Shown here one piece after another: positions 10,120-21,574 of a stretch of DNA of 64,000 bases. Position 1 is the stretch's first letter. Each line of letters starts with the position of its first letter. This DNA is from Isochrysis galbana (Eukaryota; Haptophyta; Isochrysidales; Isochrysidaceae), in NCBI GenBank assembly GCA_018136815.1, contig CM030935.1, positions 4,695,791 to 4,759,790 on the forward strand. Reading direction: 5' to 3'. A program made the translations under genes and the position numbers. The notes under the pieces were generated by a model. It was not told the DNA's origin. It searched no databases and saw only the letters and a program-made list of their open reading frames with translations.

Positions 10120-11810
10120 ACGCTGCGTCCCTGGTGGGACCGATCTCCATTGCGATGATTTCGAGCATCGGAGCCGCGGCCGCTTCCGGAGTTGGCGGCC
10201 GTCGGTTTGTCACTCTTGTCCTGAGCCGTTTTCGACGAACCCAGGCGATCCTTGACCATCCGGACGACGTCGTCGATGTGGGCAATCGTGAGCGGACCGT
10301 CCACTTGTTTGCTGCTCCGCGAAGCCTCCGCACGTGCCTGCTCGGCTGGAGCTAGCACCATGCGCGCAATCGAGATGCAGGACAACGAGTGGTGTGGCGC
10401 GTCTCCTGCGGCGACTGCCTCTATGCCTCGCTTCCACGCCTTGAGGAACTCGAACGAATTCTCCGCTCCCCGTGCGCGGTCGCTCTCGTCGGCCTTGACG
10501 CAGGCGTCGAATCGCTCGTTGATTTCGTGCGTGAAGGCTGGAAACTTGAAGACGTTGGCTGCCGTCACCGTCGGGTCGTTCATCTTGCGAACAAAGGCGT
10601 CAGTCACCCGAGTGGCAAGGGTCACCAAGTCCTCGCCTTCCGAGCGAGTGGTGCACCGGTCCCACTCCGCTGACGCAGTCTCTTTGGCGAAACCTTTCGC
10701 GCCAGCAGCGAATGACTGGTCGCACTTAGCGATCAGCACGTCGGCATGCAAGCACGGGTTAGCGCAAAGGACCGAGTCCCTAACCGCATCGAGGACATAG
10801 GCCATGATGCGAGGGTGGCCTTTCTTTGGATCGCGAGCGGCAAGGAGGAGGCCATTGAGAGCGTCCTGCCAGTCCACGCCCGAGGTGAGCGAGCCCTCGA
10901 GTGCGCGGATCAGTTGCATGCGGAATCCATCCCAGGAAGCAGCCGCCTTGTTCGGGTCGGTAGAGCGAAGGTCGGCGGGGAAGCGCAGCGACTGGAGGCT
11001 CTCAAGACTAGACTTAGCATCGCGAGTGCCGCCCTTAGTGCGGACGAACGTACGAGCGCGTACCCATTTCGTAAGGGTGCGAGTTGTGTAAATGATGCGA
11101 GCGTGCCAGGACTCACCCGAGGGGACCTCCCGAGCCGCCATCACCTGGTATTCGAGTGGGGCACTAGCGGAATCGGAATAGGCTTTGCCGTGGCGCCCAT
11201 AGTGGCGCAACCACTGCTCAAGAATGTCCGGTTCATCGGACAGGGCTGGGTCCGCGGGAGGAGCGGCGTGACGTTTAGCGTGACGTCGACTCTCCCGGCT
11301 ACTGTGATGGCCTGACTTGGACTTAGAGGCGTGGGGGCGAAGAGATCGGCGAGAGTTAGAATGTAAACCTTCGGGGGCCATCATAGAGGGCCGTCCCTCT
11401 CGAGTATTGTAGCTTTTGCCTGCGGTGGTATAGTGGCCACCCTTGGCACGGCGAGGCTTGCGGCGAGAGTCCGTAGACTCGGATGACCCATCGGACTCCG
11501 AGTCGCTGATCGGCGAAGAGTTGGATGAACGCGGGCTAGAAACCGGGGACGATGACGAGGAGGACGAAGAAGTAGAGGGACTGTAGCGGCGGCGGCGGCG
11601 GTCCTTCTTCTTGTCCTTATGAGGCTTTTTAGGTTTCGATGAGGAACGAGGCAGCGGCGGTGGCGGAGGCAAAACATTTTCGCCGCCATCTTCGGACGGA
11701 GGTGGAGGCGGGCTGGCTGCCTGGACTGGAGCAGTAGGGAGTCGGCCTCGTTCAATCGCGCTGGTGACCGCGGCAAGCTGCTGAGAGAACTGTGCGGCCA
11801 TGGCCTGCAT
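10074..11810 (-). CDS. gag: retrotransposon Gag-like protein
   Basis: 578 residues from the first ATG (11810). The frame stays open to about 11985 without another ATG, so the true N-terminus may be missing. Residues about 60-200 are a strongly basic Ser/Arg-rich tract. The C-terminal half (about 230-560) is a mostly helical globular region (for example FKFPAFTHEINERFDACVKA, and NSFEFLKAWKRGIEA), as expected of a capsid. No CCHC zinc knuckle is visible, which is common in chromodomain-bearing elements. Position upstream of protease and pol is the main support for the name. Confidence 0.75.
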   Translation of the reverse strand: MQAMAAQFSQQLAAVTSAIERGRLPTAPVQAASPPPPPSEDGGENVLPPPPPLPRSSSKPKKPHKDKKKDRRRRRYSPSTSSSSSSSSPVSSPRSSNSSPISDSESDGSSESTDSRRKPRRAKGGHYTTAGKSYNTREGRPSMMAPEGLHSNSRRSLRPHASKSKSGHHSSRESRRHAKRHAAPPADPALSDEPDILEQWLRHYGRHGKAYSDSASAPLEYQVMAAREVPSGESWHARIIYTTRTLTKWVRARTFVRTKGGTRDAKSSLESLQSLRFPADLRSTDPNKAAASWDGFRMQLIRALEGSLTSGVDWQDALNGLLLAARDPKKGHPRIMAYVLDAVRDSVLCANPCLHADVLIAKCDQSFAAGAKGFAKETASAEWDRCTTRSEGEDLVTLATRVTDAFVRKMNDPTVTAANVFKFPAFTHEINERFDACVKADESDRARGAENSFEFLKAWKRGIEAVAAGDAPHHSLSCISIARMVLAPAEQARAEASRSSKQVDGPLTIAHIDDVVRMVKDRLGSSKTAQDKSDKPTAANSGSGRGSDARNHRNGDRSHQGRSVCLIRFRPSRNFAVA

Positions 11811-12004
11811 GAGTTCAATATAGCGCAGCTCGACGGCATTGAGCCCCGGTGAAGCCGACGAAGTTGGCGGCAGGGCCGTAGCAGACGGTGAAGAAGAAGA
11901 GAGATGAAGAAGGGAGTCGGGCAGCAGGCCCGGGGCCTCTTCACGACGAGACGGCTGACTTGGGGCGACCGAGGCGGTTGTTAGGGGTTAAGATTGGGTA
12001 GTAG

Positions 12005-12830
12005 GGAGCCCTTCGGCTTCGCTAGAGAGCTTTCCCTCTGTGCCGTCTCCGTTGTTGCTTTTGTCCCCCATCTTGGGGGTCCACATCTGTTCCATGTTCA
12101 TTCCCATGTTTTGGTATGGCATTCCCCCATTGGGGTTCTGCCTGAGATGGTGCAGGTACATAATAAGAGACTTCTACAGAATAGAATTTGAATCATACGA
12201 ATACCACTACATACCAGCCTTAGAATCCACGCTAATAAGATTCACTACCCTGGTGAGGGGCCATACCCCGTCGAACACTTATCGTCCAATGCGCACCCGC
12301 ACGGCGGCCCAGGGTAGAAAACCTAAGATTAAAAAGCCAGCGGCGCTCAGCACTCCTATGTTTACAGAAGACGACAAGGGAAGACTAAGGATGAGCGACA
12401 ACCTCGGCCTAGTGGCGAAAGCAATCGGCCTTGCCGAGAGGCTCGCCTAAGCGCTAAGTCGAGGCACATCCCCCCCCTCCCCCCGTTTTTAAGAGACCAC
12501 TCACGTAGACGAACACTCCACGCCGAGCACGAGATACCCCATTAACGGCGCAAAACCCTCACAGCACCAACAAGAAACGGGCCACCCAGAGGCACAGGAG
12601 GAAGGCGAGAACAGACCACTGAGGGCCGGTGCACCCCGCCCGCCCCAGCCCCCCCCACAACCTGGGCCCCTATGTAGAGCACGAGGGGAGTTGCCGCAAG
12701 GCGGGAAGCGGGAAGTGAGGGAGAGGAAGGGATCTGGGCGTGGCTACAATAGTTAACCCCGTAGCCGCACGCGTGGCGTGAATATTAAAAGGTTTTTTTC
12801 CCCATGACCCTATCAGTCTACTGATAGTTG
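12005..12830 (+). mobile_element. LINE 3' end fragment
   Basis: The frame around 12130-12450 encodes RYIIRDFYRIEFESY.. followed by PMFTEDDKGRLRMSDN..AKAIGLAERLA. These align in order and spacing with the C-terminal tail of the LINE ORF at 34001-35181 (RYILTDFYNIQYGNSDG; SPLYTVDKDFNIGTSEDL). The 3' end (about 12750-12800, CCGCACGCGTGGCG..AATATTAAAAGGTTTTTTT) resembles the 3' ends near 35440-35485 and 49270-49320. The remainder is 3' untranslated sequence. The element is heavily 5' truncated. Confidence 0.65.
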
Positions 12831-13337
12831 CCCACATCGCCTTCATGTACGCCGAGCGCGCGCTTTTCCTCTTTTGCGGCATCTGTCCGGGAGGGAGGGG
12901 CGACGGGCGATGCTGGTGAGTGCGCAAAACGGCATGCAGTGGGCGCGCTCAGATGCATGAAGAGGGGGAGGGCGTGGGGCATGAGAGTGGGGCATATATG
13001 GATTGTGCAGATGCGCCCATCCCAGCGCGAACGACTATTCGAAAATCGCTACAACAAATCGCGCGTTTCGCAGAGCGAGCGCTCGAGACGCTCGACGCGC
13101 ACGGGGCTGTGCGCGGCGAACGCGTTCGAGTCTCGCGGATCGGCGATAGTCAGAGGCAAGCTCAGACCCATCCCTGGGCCCTGGTCGCCATGGGCATGCC
13201 AGCGATGCTCACCTGCAAGAGCAGTTCGGCCCACCAAGAACTGTACCAGCCGGCGCGCGCCAACTTCCGCCTCTACGCTGGGTGCGCCATACTTAGCTAT
13301 TAAGATGTCATACGACGCTATAAGTTCTAACGCCCCC
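12831..13337. other. unassigned; one weak open frame
   Basis: No recognised gene. On the minus strand between about 13320 and 13049 the translation has balanced composition (SYDILIAKYGAPSVEAEVGA..) and could be an exon or retroelement remnant, but no family was recognised and no start or splice sites could be fixed. It abuts the left edge of the 6.5-kb repeat. Confidence 0.3.
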
Positions 13338-16300
13338 TCTTCTCGGGGGTGAGCACCATCGTCGCCTCGCTGGGCTTCTCGCAGGTGGGAGACAACCACG
13401 CGCATCGCCCGTTTGCAGCACCGGTCTGCCATGTTGGCGGCCTCGTGACACGGTCCTTCTCATCTGTACGCGCTGGGCGGGCCGGAGAGCGGGGAGGTGA
13501 GGAGGGGCATCAACCAACCAATCAACCAACTCCTACTACCGACCGCTGCTTGGAAGCGAGCGCATATGAGCTGCCCGAGGCACACACAGCTTGATGCTGG
13601 CGGCCGACATCGTGTGTCAACTTGCATCGCTTTGAAGTGGGGCAATGTTCTGAGCTCGTACTGCCCATTCTTTCTTTGCTTCCTTTAAATTGTTGCTTTT
13701 GTTAATGCTTTTTCTCTGCTCTTTTGATATCATACTGTGGTATGCCGGGACATTCAAACGTTCTGACACCTGCGCGTACTCCCTTCTCGTATTTCTTAGA
13801 TATGCTGAGGTTTGTGTCACCATCGTCTTTAACTACGAGGTCGCAGCCAACGCGTCGCAAGTGCTCTTGCTTCCCGCCGAGGACTGCCTTGTGCGTTCTC
13901 ATGGCAGTAAATCCCCAAGTCGTGGACGCCGGGTACTGGAGACGCGACCCTAATTGCGTCACAGATTTGGGGACACCTCTCGAGTGCGGACACGACTTTG
14001 GCGAGCAAACGATGTATGTCACCGAGAGCAATTGCCTTGAGTGCGTTCGCGCATGTGACCCTCCAAGCAGTCCCTGGCAATACGTGGGGTGGTAGTGCGT
14101 CTTTGGGTTTTGCGGCTTCTCTTGCTCTTGGGCCACTAACAGTGAGGTGTACTGCAAGAGGCGATCCTGCACCTCGATAGACTCGCCGCCGCCGCCGCCG
14201 TCGCCTTCCCCACCACCACCTTCAGTACCCGGCACATGCAGCAACGCATGCATCGGCTACCCTTCCTATGCGTCGGATGGCTGGTGCGACGACGGCGGAC
14301 CCGGTGCTGCTTACTCCTTTTGCACTTTTGGCACCGACTGCGATGATTGTGGTGTGCGACCCTTCTTGTTTGAACCGCCTGTGCCCTTACCCCAGCCGCC
14401 ATCCCCTTCCCCTCCACCGAGCTCGCGCCCACCGCCACCTTCAGTACCCGGCACATGCAGCAACACATGCATTGGCAACCCTTTCTATGCTTTGGATGGC
14501 GAGTGCGACGACGGCGGACCCGGTGCTTGGTACTCTTATTGCACTTTTGGCACCGACTGCGCTGATTGTGGTGTGCGACCCTTCATGTTTGAACCGCCTG
14601 TGCCCTTACCCCAGCCGCCATCCCCTTCCCCTCCATCGAGCCCGCGCCCTCCACCACCACCGTCTCCATCGCCGCCACCGCGCACATGCGGCGCCCTTGC
14701 ACATAATGACAACGTTTACAACCTCAAGTTCGATCATGCAACACCTGCGGGCGAATGCCGCTGGCAGGTACTGCGCGAGCTGTGTATCGATGGTCAGGTG
14801 GCAGCGACTATTGAGCTGTCTTCGACACCCGAGCAAGATGATGACATCTTTGTAGCCACTTCCTGTAAACCCGGCTGCCAAAGCGACAGCACTGCGTCGT
14901 GGCTGAGATACAATCAGAGTGAAGAGCGCATCTTCAGTTCGGTCGATGTCGTTGTGGCTTACCCTTGCATTGACGGCTGCACTGCAGCCGATAACGTGAC
15001 CGTCGTCATTCAACGCACCTGCTCGCCTGCTGAATCGACGGCAGCATGCAGCGTACAACTCATCGGGGCAACGTGGAATGTAACACTGCATGAGGCAACG
15101 GCGATGGAGACGTACGGTGCCACCCTGATTACACCTAGTGGCTCGTCCCCTTCGCATGCATTGTCGATGACCGCAGTACGACTACTGCATGAAGCTGCCG
15201 GCGCGGCCATGGTGGACTCAATCGCTGTGTCGCCTGGCTGCTCTGCGATTGTTTTCTCCCAGGATGACTTCGGTGGCACACAACGGACCATCCAAGCTTG
15301 GACTACACATTTCGGCGAGGACAGTCGTCCGCGTGCCGTAAGGCTAGTTCCACGCTCAAGCACCACTGCAAGCTGGGCTGACGCACTCGAGGCACAGCAT
15401 GGTCTTGGTGCAACCAGTGCCTATGCTCACGAAAGCTGCAGCGTGCTTTGTTGTGACGACGTTGTCGATGAGTACCTAGACAAGCTCCACCGTGTCCGCG
15501 AGCAAGCCATGTTAGGACTAGATGCCGATGCTGCCGCCATGGCCGAGGCGCTCTGTGTCAATGGCAGCACCATCTACGCGCCCCTTTCGGATTGCCCTCC
15601 GTTCGCGGCAGTCTTGGAGGAAGCGTGCGTGATGCTTGCAGCCAGTGAGACGAGTGGCGACATCTTTGGCGCAATGCCTCTGTGGCGCCATGACAGCTTT
15701 GACAGGGATCTAGCTACTACCCTGGATAAGATGGATGCAGTGCAGGCGCGTCTTGCGTCGGTTGGAACCACGGGCGTCCAGCTTGATTATGTGCGGCTGG
15801 AGCTTCAGGCTAGCATCAAAGACGTGAATGATCAGCTGATGGTCTACATGCGTAAGCTCGAGCAAGCCCGCGAGGAGCTCCGCGCCGTTGGTGAGACAGT
15901 GAGCGCGATGGGCCAGATGGTCAGCGAGCAACGCAGCGTGCTCGCTGCTATGGCGCGACCGACCCATAACGGCACGCGCCTTGAGCTCGAGCGACTTCGC
16001 TGGGAGATAGAGACGACGCGCGCACAACAGACTCGTTTTTGGGGTGAAATAGTTGGGACCTTGAAGACGGGAGTGAAGCTTCTCGAAAAAGGTGGACATT
16101 TTCTCTATGATGAAGTTCTCGAACCCGCCGGTGATGTCTTTGTTGAAGTTGTTGAGAACGGCTTCGACTTCATCGCCGGCACATACTGCAAGTTGTTCGA
16201 ATGCACAGCGTCGTACGCGCAGACGGTGGCTTCGAATCTGCTGAACCAGGACATGCGTACGGTGTACGGCCCCTTGCGCAGCGCAGTGGGAGCAGAAGGG

Positions 16301-19300
16301 GTGTCAGAAGCTGCGGTTGCAGTCTCGAGCGCCACGCAACTGCCGACCGCCCCGGGGCACAAGCTACTTCTCGATGGTGGTGTGCACCGTATCCGCCGGG
16401 CAGCAGTCTTGGCGAAGGCAGTTTACCTTGAAAACCAGCCTCGGAACGTAAACGGCCTGCGAGATGAGCTGCACAAAAGGCTCTACCTGGATGACCCGGT
16501 TGCAGAAATAAACATGGCACACCTCCATCTCGCCAATAATGATGCAAGCGGTTGCCCCAGTGCGGTCGCGGCCCTCTCACCGGGCGATGAGAACGACCCC
16601 GGCCCTTCGCTCTACTTTGCGTTCCAAGGAACAGACCGTTCGAAACCATGCTCATTGTCAATCAACACGGTGTTCGTGGTCAGCGACACGGAGACCATCG
16701 ACGACATCGAGCTCAACCCAGGCTACGCCAAGTACGTTCTCGGTACCTTCTCCGACGGACGTTGGGATAATATTCCTTACACAAGCCCTTGGCGCTTCAT
16801 GCAAGACGTGCTTGCCATATACTCAGGCATCACCTTTCGTCACATAACGCTGTCTGGCCACTCGATGGGTGGAGCACTCGCCATCGCTGCGGGCATCAGG
16901 CTGGGCGAGCACCTGCGGCAGAACCCGCACGTAGCTCAAAGGTATCATGTTGTCTCGTTGGCAGCACCGCGCACTATTGCCGCTGGAAGCGTCAGCAAGC
17001 TGGCAACATTCCCGCACACTCGCGTCACATATAGGTACGATCCTGTTCCTGAGATGCCCACCAATTTCTACCACGACACCGCATCAATACACTTTGCCAG
17101 CCAGAGCGATGGCAAAGCCTTTCTGCGCGAGCCGGCTGCACGGCCCCCGTTCGATGATGCAGGAGAGTGTGACACGGGAAACAATATGGCAGATTCTTTC
17201 GCAGATGTAGTTGGCAGAGATTGTGGTTTTGCTGCGACTTTCGGTTCTCAGCTTCTTTTGTCCCTTCGTGGACAGTGGTCATCCGCTTTCAATATAGCAG
17301 ATCACTTAACGTACTGGGAGGGCCTCTGGGAGAGCTTCGTTACCCGGGAGGATGGCCGTTTCCGCACATTGTGGAGTGGCCTTGGCGGTCCGGCGCCACC
17401 ATCTCCTCCGCCCTCGCCCCCGCCTCCCTCACCCCCACCGCCGCCACCTTCGCCGCCTCCGCCATCACCTCCCTCTCCACCACCGTCCCCATCGCCACCG
17501 TCGCAGCCGCCGTCCCTACCGCCACCGTCGCCGACACCGCCGCCATCGCCACCACCCGACCCTGACATGCAGTCCTTAACGGAACTCATGGGACAAGTCC
17601 TTGAGCTCGATGCGCTGCGCCGGTCATCCCGCACGCTTCAACGTCTGATAGTCACACACCTCCGCAACGTGTCTATGGATCGTCGTATCCTCACGTCCGA
17701 GCAGCTGCGTGATCTACGCTTGCTGCAACTGAACATGAGCCTACTACAAGGAAAGCTGAGAAAATTTGCGCCACTGCTCGTGGAGGCAACCTCCTATGCT
17801 GTGGCCGCCGACGTGGATGCCATGCTCGCTACCTCGATGCGTCGGTTCGAAACCATGGGCGAGTGGTATGAAAAGGCGAAGGCCGTGCAAAACCTCGAAA
17901 TGCAGCGGTGGCTGGGCTCGAGGCGCGCATTGATGCACTGGCGAGTGCGACCTCAGCGGGAGATGTGGCTCGCCGTCTCCTCGAGCAGCAGCGAAGCAGC
18001 GCCGCATATGCAGCCATGTACTATCTAAGATCCAAGATGCGGGCGTTCGAATACTGGTCGCTCGAGTCGTGGGCGCCCCAGCCGAACGCGATAGCCGAAT
18101 GCTCCGCTGGCGTCACTCGAGAGTGCCTAGAGGCCGTTAATGGCGAGTTTGAAGAGCAGATATGCAATTTCCGTGACCAAATGATCGCGGACAATGGCAA
18201 CTTGAGGGATCCGACGGAGGATGAGGAGTCGCGAGTTGTCTTCATGCTATCGCGCGAGACGCACCCGCTCGCATTTGCTCAGTTGATACAGAATCGATCA
18301 ATGCTCATCGACATAGCACTGCCCGAGGACCTCTCCGCCTACCCTTACTTCGACACGCGCGTGAAGGACATGTACATCTGGATCCTTGGCGATACCTGGG
18401 AGTCGACGCCGGGATGGTCCGAGGATGGCACTGTCGACGTGTCGGTGAGGAAGATAGGGCCAAGCTATATCGTCAACAAGCAACGCGAACGGCGCACCTA
18501 CTTTCTGGACAATGCGCCGGCAACCTTTGTGTACTCCGTGTCCTCCACGGGCCGCGAGGGACGGAACGGCTTCCGACGCCGAGTTGGCTCGCCCTTCTCC
18601 GTGGACAAGCTTGAGGCGTTGCTCAACGGTGGCGACTGTAGTGGCGAGAGGTGTCTCCGTCTGCTCGACGTGGTGCCCTTTGGCTCGTGGCGCATCGATG
18701 TGCGTCCAGGCCCAGCGCTAGACACCGTGCGCGCCGTTCGTTTCGAATTCAAGCTGCGATATCGCGACCAAGGTGGATATCCCAGTACGGACAAGCCTTT
18801 GATGTGGGTCCCCGCTATGGTGGCCCCTGACTTGAACAAGCCCGATGCAGGCTGTGCGATTGATCTGCCCGATTGCGACCCCTTTCGGGCATTCGGCACG
18901 CCGCCGCCCTCGGGCATAGAGCCGCCTCTCCCTTCAGCAACTTCTTCTCCGCCGCCTGCACCCTCTACGCCGCCATCGCTGCTGCTCCCTCCCCCTCCTC
19001 CCTTGCCGCCGCCTCCGAGTCTACCTTCGCCAAGTTTCTCCCCTCCTCCGCCGACGCCTCCTCATCCACGCCCGCGACAGCCACCAGCCTTCCCTCCCTA
19101 CACTCCCTTACCAAGCGGGAAGACAGTTGCAGAGGTTGAGGCAAGCGTCGTATCGTTCGAAGTGACAGTTGACGAGACCATTGAAGACTTCGGCGAGGAG
19201 CGCCTGTCCGCGATCGAGGCGGGTCTTTCCGTTGAGCTGGACTGCTTTGAGCCCGAGTGCTACATCCGCGTGGTCATTATCCCAGGCTCCATTGCCTTGA

Positions 19301-19865
19301 GAGTCTCAGCCATTGTGCCCCAGACAAGTGACGATGGCGATTCCAACGCGACCGGCTCCATCATTGCGTCTGCTGAGCAACTACTCGCTTCCGATCCCGC
19401 AACCTCCCAACTAGGTTCCATCTTTGGCGAACCTATACTCTCTCACTCTGGCGTGCCAAGCGTCAGGTATGGAGTTCCGTCACTGATTCCGGTAGACGCC
19501 ATGCCTCTCCAACCCCAGTCGGCCTCGTCGCTACCACCGCCCGCGTCTCCACGCGACGTTGATGCCGAGGAAGGCGGATCGTTGACGGTGATTTTGATAA
19601 GTGTGGGCACCGGCGCCGCCGTGTTGATTGCCTCTCTAGTCGTCGTCTACATGTGCTGTCGTCGTTCCAAGGTGTCTTGCACTAAGCTTCGGCGAAGTAC
19701 GAGCAGTGCGGCGGATGCCAGTCCACCGACCTTTACATCTGACACTCACGGCCATTCGATGTCAATGCCGAAGAAGGTCGACGAACCGATTGCAATGACC
19801 ACTAGCCTTGCCAACAAGGTGTGCGTGTGAAGAAGAACAAGAAGAAGAAAGGGACGTGCCTTAAG
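13338..19865 (+). repeat. 6.5-kb direct repeat, copy 1
   Basis: Nearly identical to 26654-33201, including about 400 bp upstream of the first ATG, the whole coding region and about 35 bp after the stop (GAAGAACAAGAAG..). Similarity ends abruptly on both sides (left before CTCGGGGGTGAGCACC, right after GGGACGTGCCTTAA). Differences are scattered substitutions, one 3-nt and one net 19-nt indel, so the duplication is recent. Confidence 0.92.
13742..19830 (+). pseudogene. broken copy of the large lipase-like membrane protein (copy 1)
   Basis: Relative to the intact copy at 27056-33166 there are two breaks: TAG at 14093-14095 in place of a Trp codon inside the N-terminal Cys-rich domain, and a net 19-nt deletion at about 17911-17920 that shifts the frame. 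The pieces in between are long and unbroken: one frame runs from the stop to 18028 (Cys-rich modules, coiled coil, lipase domain with GHSMGG), another from 17908 to 19830 (second half, TM anchor). Substitutions are few, so inactivation is recent. Alternatives are stop-codon readthrough, a secreted shorter protein starting downstream of the TAG, or assembly error in one of the two repeats. The frameshift alone would remove the membrane anchor and give a tail ending near 18028. Confidence 0.82.
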
Positions 19866-20378
19866 ATTAAGCGGCGCAAGATCCGATTGGCAGAGCAAAA
19901 CTTGGGGACCTGCTCTTGTGCGTGTATGTCGCGTCGCGCGTGCACAACATGGTGCGCAATGCCCCTAGGCGCGGTAGGGTGGCCGCGTCAGCCGACGGCT
20001 TGTTGGTCTCTCTATGAAATTCGCTGGCCACCGAAAAAAACACCGCGTTGTCTCCGTTCGTATTCGCCACCATGAAATGTTTAGCTTCTGAAACTTTGCA
20101 TACGCCCTAATGATAGTACGAGCAAACATCCCTCTCCCTCCATGCATTCCCGTCGAATTCAGGGTGCAATTATTATGAAGTCGATTTTCCCCGTCCCCAC
20201 CTCTACATTTAAGAGTAGATTGAGCTACACGATCTAATAGTAGAAGACTGCCGCGAAAGGCAGCGTTTTCGTACATAACGTTAGTAATAAATAATATTAA
20301 CGTGGCTACCCAAAAAGAAAATAAGCACATGTGGATAACAAAAAAACACCTGGCCCTCTTTTGACGGAACGCGACTTG
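19866..20378. other. intergenic with a diverged dispersed repeat
   Basis: Between about 20020 and 20240 the sequence (TTCGCTGGCCACCGAAAAAA..GTTCGTATTCGCC..GTCGATTTTCCCCGTCCCCACC) is a diverged relative of 48260-48450. At the second site it leads into a transposase-like fragment, so this is probably the same transposon edge. No gene was recognised. Confidence 0.5.
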
Positions 20379-20690
20379 CAGAGGGCCGTTCGATCGAGCC
20401 GGCAGCTGACGCGGTCGTGATAGGGTCGTTGATTGTTGCTTGCGGGAAGATGTCTGAAAGATCATAGTAAGTGTCGGGTCCGGGAGGGTCTGCCATCGGG
20501 CGCTACGAGCGATGAGGTAGACTGAAGGTCGGAGGCTCGCGACGCGTGGCGTCGGAGAGTAGAGACGAGGCTAGCTAGCGAGCTAGTGGGAGAGAGGGAG
20601 AGTGAGAATGAGAGCTTCTTAGGTCCGAGGTAGGCACGGGAGCACGGGAGACTACAACGGGTAAAAACTCAAGGAGACAGAAAGGCGCCT
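20379..20690 (-). mobile_element. LTR-retroelement leader and gag-start fragment
   Basis: On the minus strand it encodes a start MADPPGPDTYYDLSDIFP at 20496, preceded by a leader containing TAGCTCGCTAGCTAGCC and a TTCTCATTCTCACTCTCCC stretch. The same start and leader occur at 40678-41000, 42150-42365 (opposite strand) and 62958-63260. The frame is cut off shortly after SIERPSA, so only the beginning of a Gag-like protein remains. Family knowledge: a conserved short N-terminus directly behind a repeated leader is typical of LTR elements. Confidence 0.65.
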
Positions 20691-20783
20691 TGCCTTCATT
20701 CGGTGCCAGTTTTTTTTTGTTGTAAAACGTTTCGATTGTTGAATCCCGGCTACCGCTATCCCAGGGCGTTTCCTCCACGAAGT

Positions 20784-21442
20784 CTATGCCCAGCTGTCGG
20801 AACAGGTTCGCGATGCGCTCCCGATACTACATCTACTCGTCGATTGCCGCCTCAGCTGGCAATGGGACGGGCACGCGTCGATAGTGCACGTGATTGGAAA
20901 GCACGACCAGGAGAATCGCTTCCATGAGCAATTGATGCCCTCCGAGTCGGTCACCTCCTGGTTGCGCTTGCGCTTGAAGCGCTCTTCGTGTGGGACGCGG
21001 TAGCGGCGAAGACCGTCGATGGTGTGAATGTCATCACTAGGCCATTCCATTTGAAGTCGACGAGATTGCGTGTATGAGTGTATTGAAGCTCGTTATTCTT
21101 CAACCCGAGTGTGAAACCTGCGAATTGCCCAATCAAGACTGCATATTCGTCTTGATTATCTGCTGAGTTGCCTCTTCTTATTGTTGTTTGGTGCAGTTTC
21201 ATTTCATTAGGATTCAACGTGAATGTTAGTACAGTATTTTGCCAGTTGTCGGGCAACTCGAATTCCACCATTGCGAATTTACAGCGTTCGAAGAACGTTT
21301 TGAATTCAGCCTTGATAGTGTTCGTGATGTCTTCCGGTAATCTGTTCAACAAATTGCTAGGCTTTACCAATTTGCGGGAAAGTTCCCTACGGGCTTCATT
21401 CAACGTTTGGACGGCGTGAGTATTCAATTCTTCGTTCATCAA
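20784..21442 (-). CDS. hypothetical protein, lower-GC, frame interrupted
   Basis: The frame from 21442 (MMNEELNTHAVQTLNEARRE..) gives about 135 residues of ordinary composition, with a helical first third (RRELSRKLVKPSNLLNRLPE) and a more strand-like second part (NTVLTFTLNPNEMKLHQTTI). Near 21040 it degenerates, while the next frame becomes sensible (SDDIHTIDGLRRYRVPHEER), so there is a frameshift or a small intron. Base composition is distinctly AT-richer than the flanks. It is transcribed divergently from the gene starting near 21613. No family was recognised. The low GC and compact divergent layout would suit a viral or polinton-like origin, which is inference only. Confidence 0.55.
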
Positions 21443-21574
21443 GGCGCGGTGGGGCCAGGAGTTGGGGTATAACCTTACCCGAATAAAATTCGTGTTGGAT
21501 TCTTTTCTGGGGGATGCACACCGGCCGAGCAGCCTACCCCGCCAAGTCGTGCGGGGAAAGTTTCCTCAGGTTGC

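Larger units (their letters stand above)
4211..11990 (-). mobile_element. Ty3/gypsy chromovirus-type LTR retrotransposon (LTRs not resolved)
   Basis: The internal region reads right to left as gag, a gag-like/protease frame, then pol with reverse transcriptase, RNase H, integrase and C-terminal chromodomain. That order (integrase after RNase H) and the chromodomain place it in the chromovirus branch of Ty3/gypsy. The catalytic motifs look intact: DTGAG protease, YLDD polymerase, and integrase D, D, E with HHCC. A TGTCACGCCCC on the minus strand just after pol resembles an LTR start, and a perfect palindrome (4211-4228) overlaps the pol stop. The right end runs into LINE-like sequence near 11972-12006 without a recognisable LTR, so the element looks 5' truncated or nested. 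Confidence 0.88.

Noticed and set aside
16170-17634. Minus-strand and alternate-frame open frames inside the lipase copies, repeated at 29487-30951
   Set aside because: Shadow frames of a GC-rich coding sequence; the main frame carries the lipase motif and splice-free continuity.
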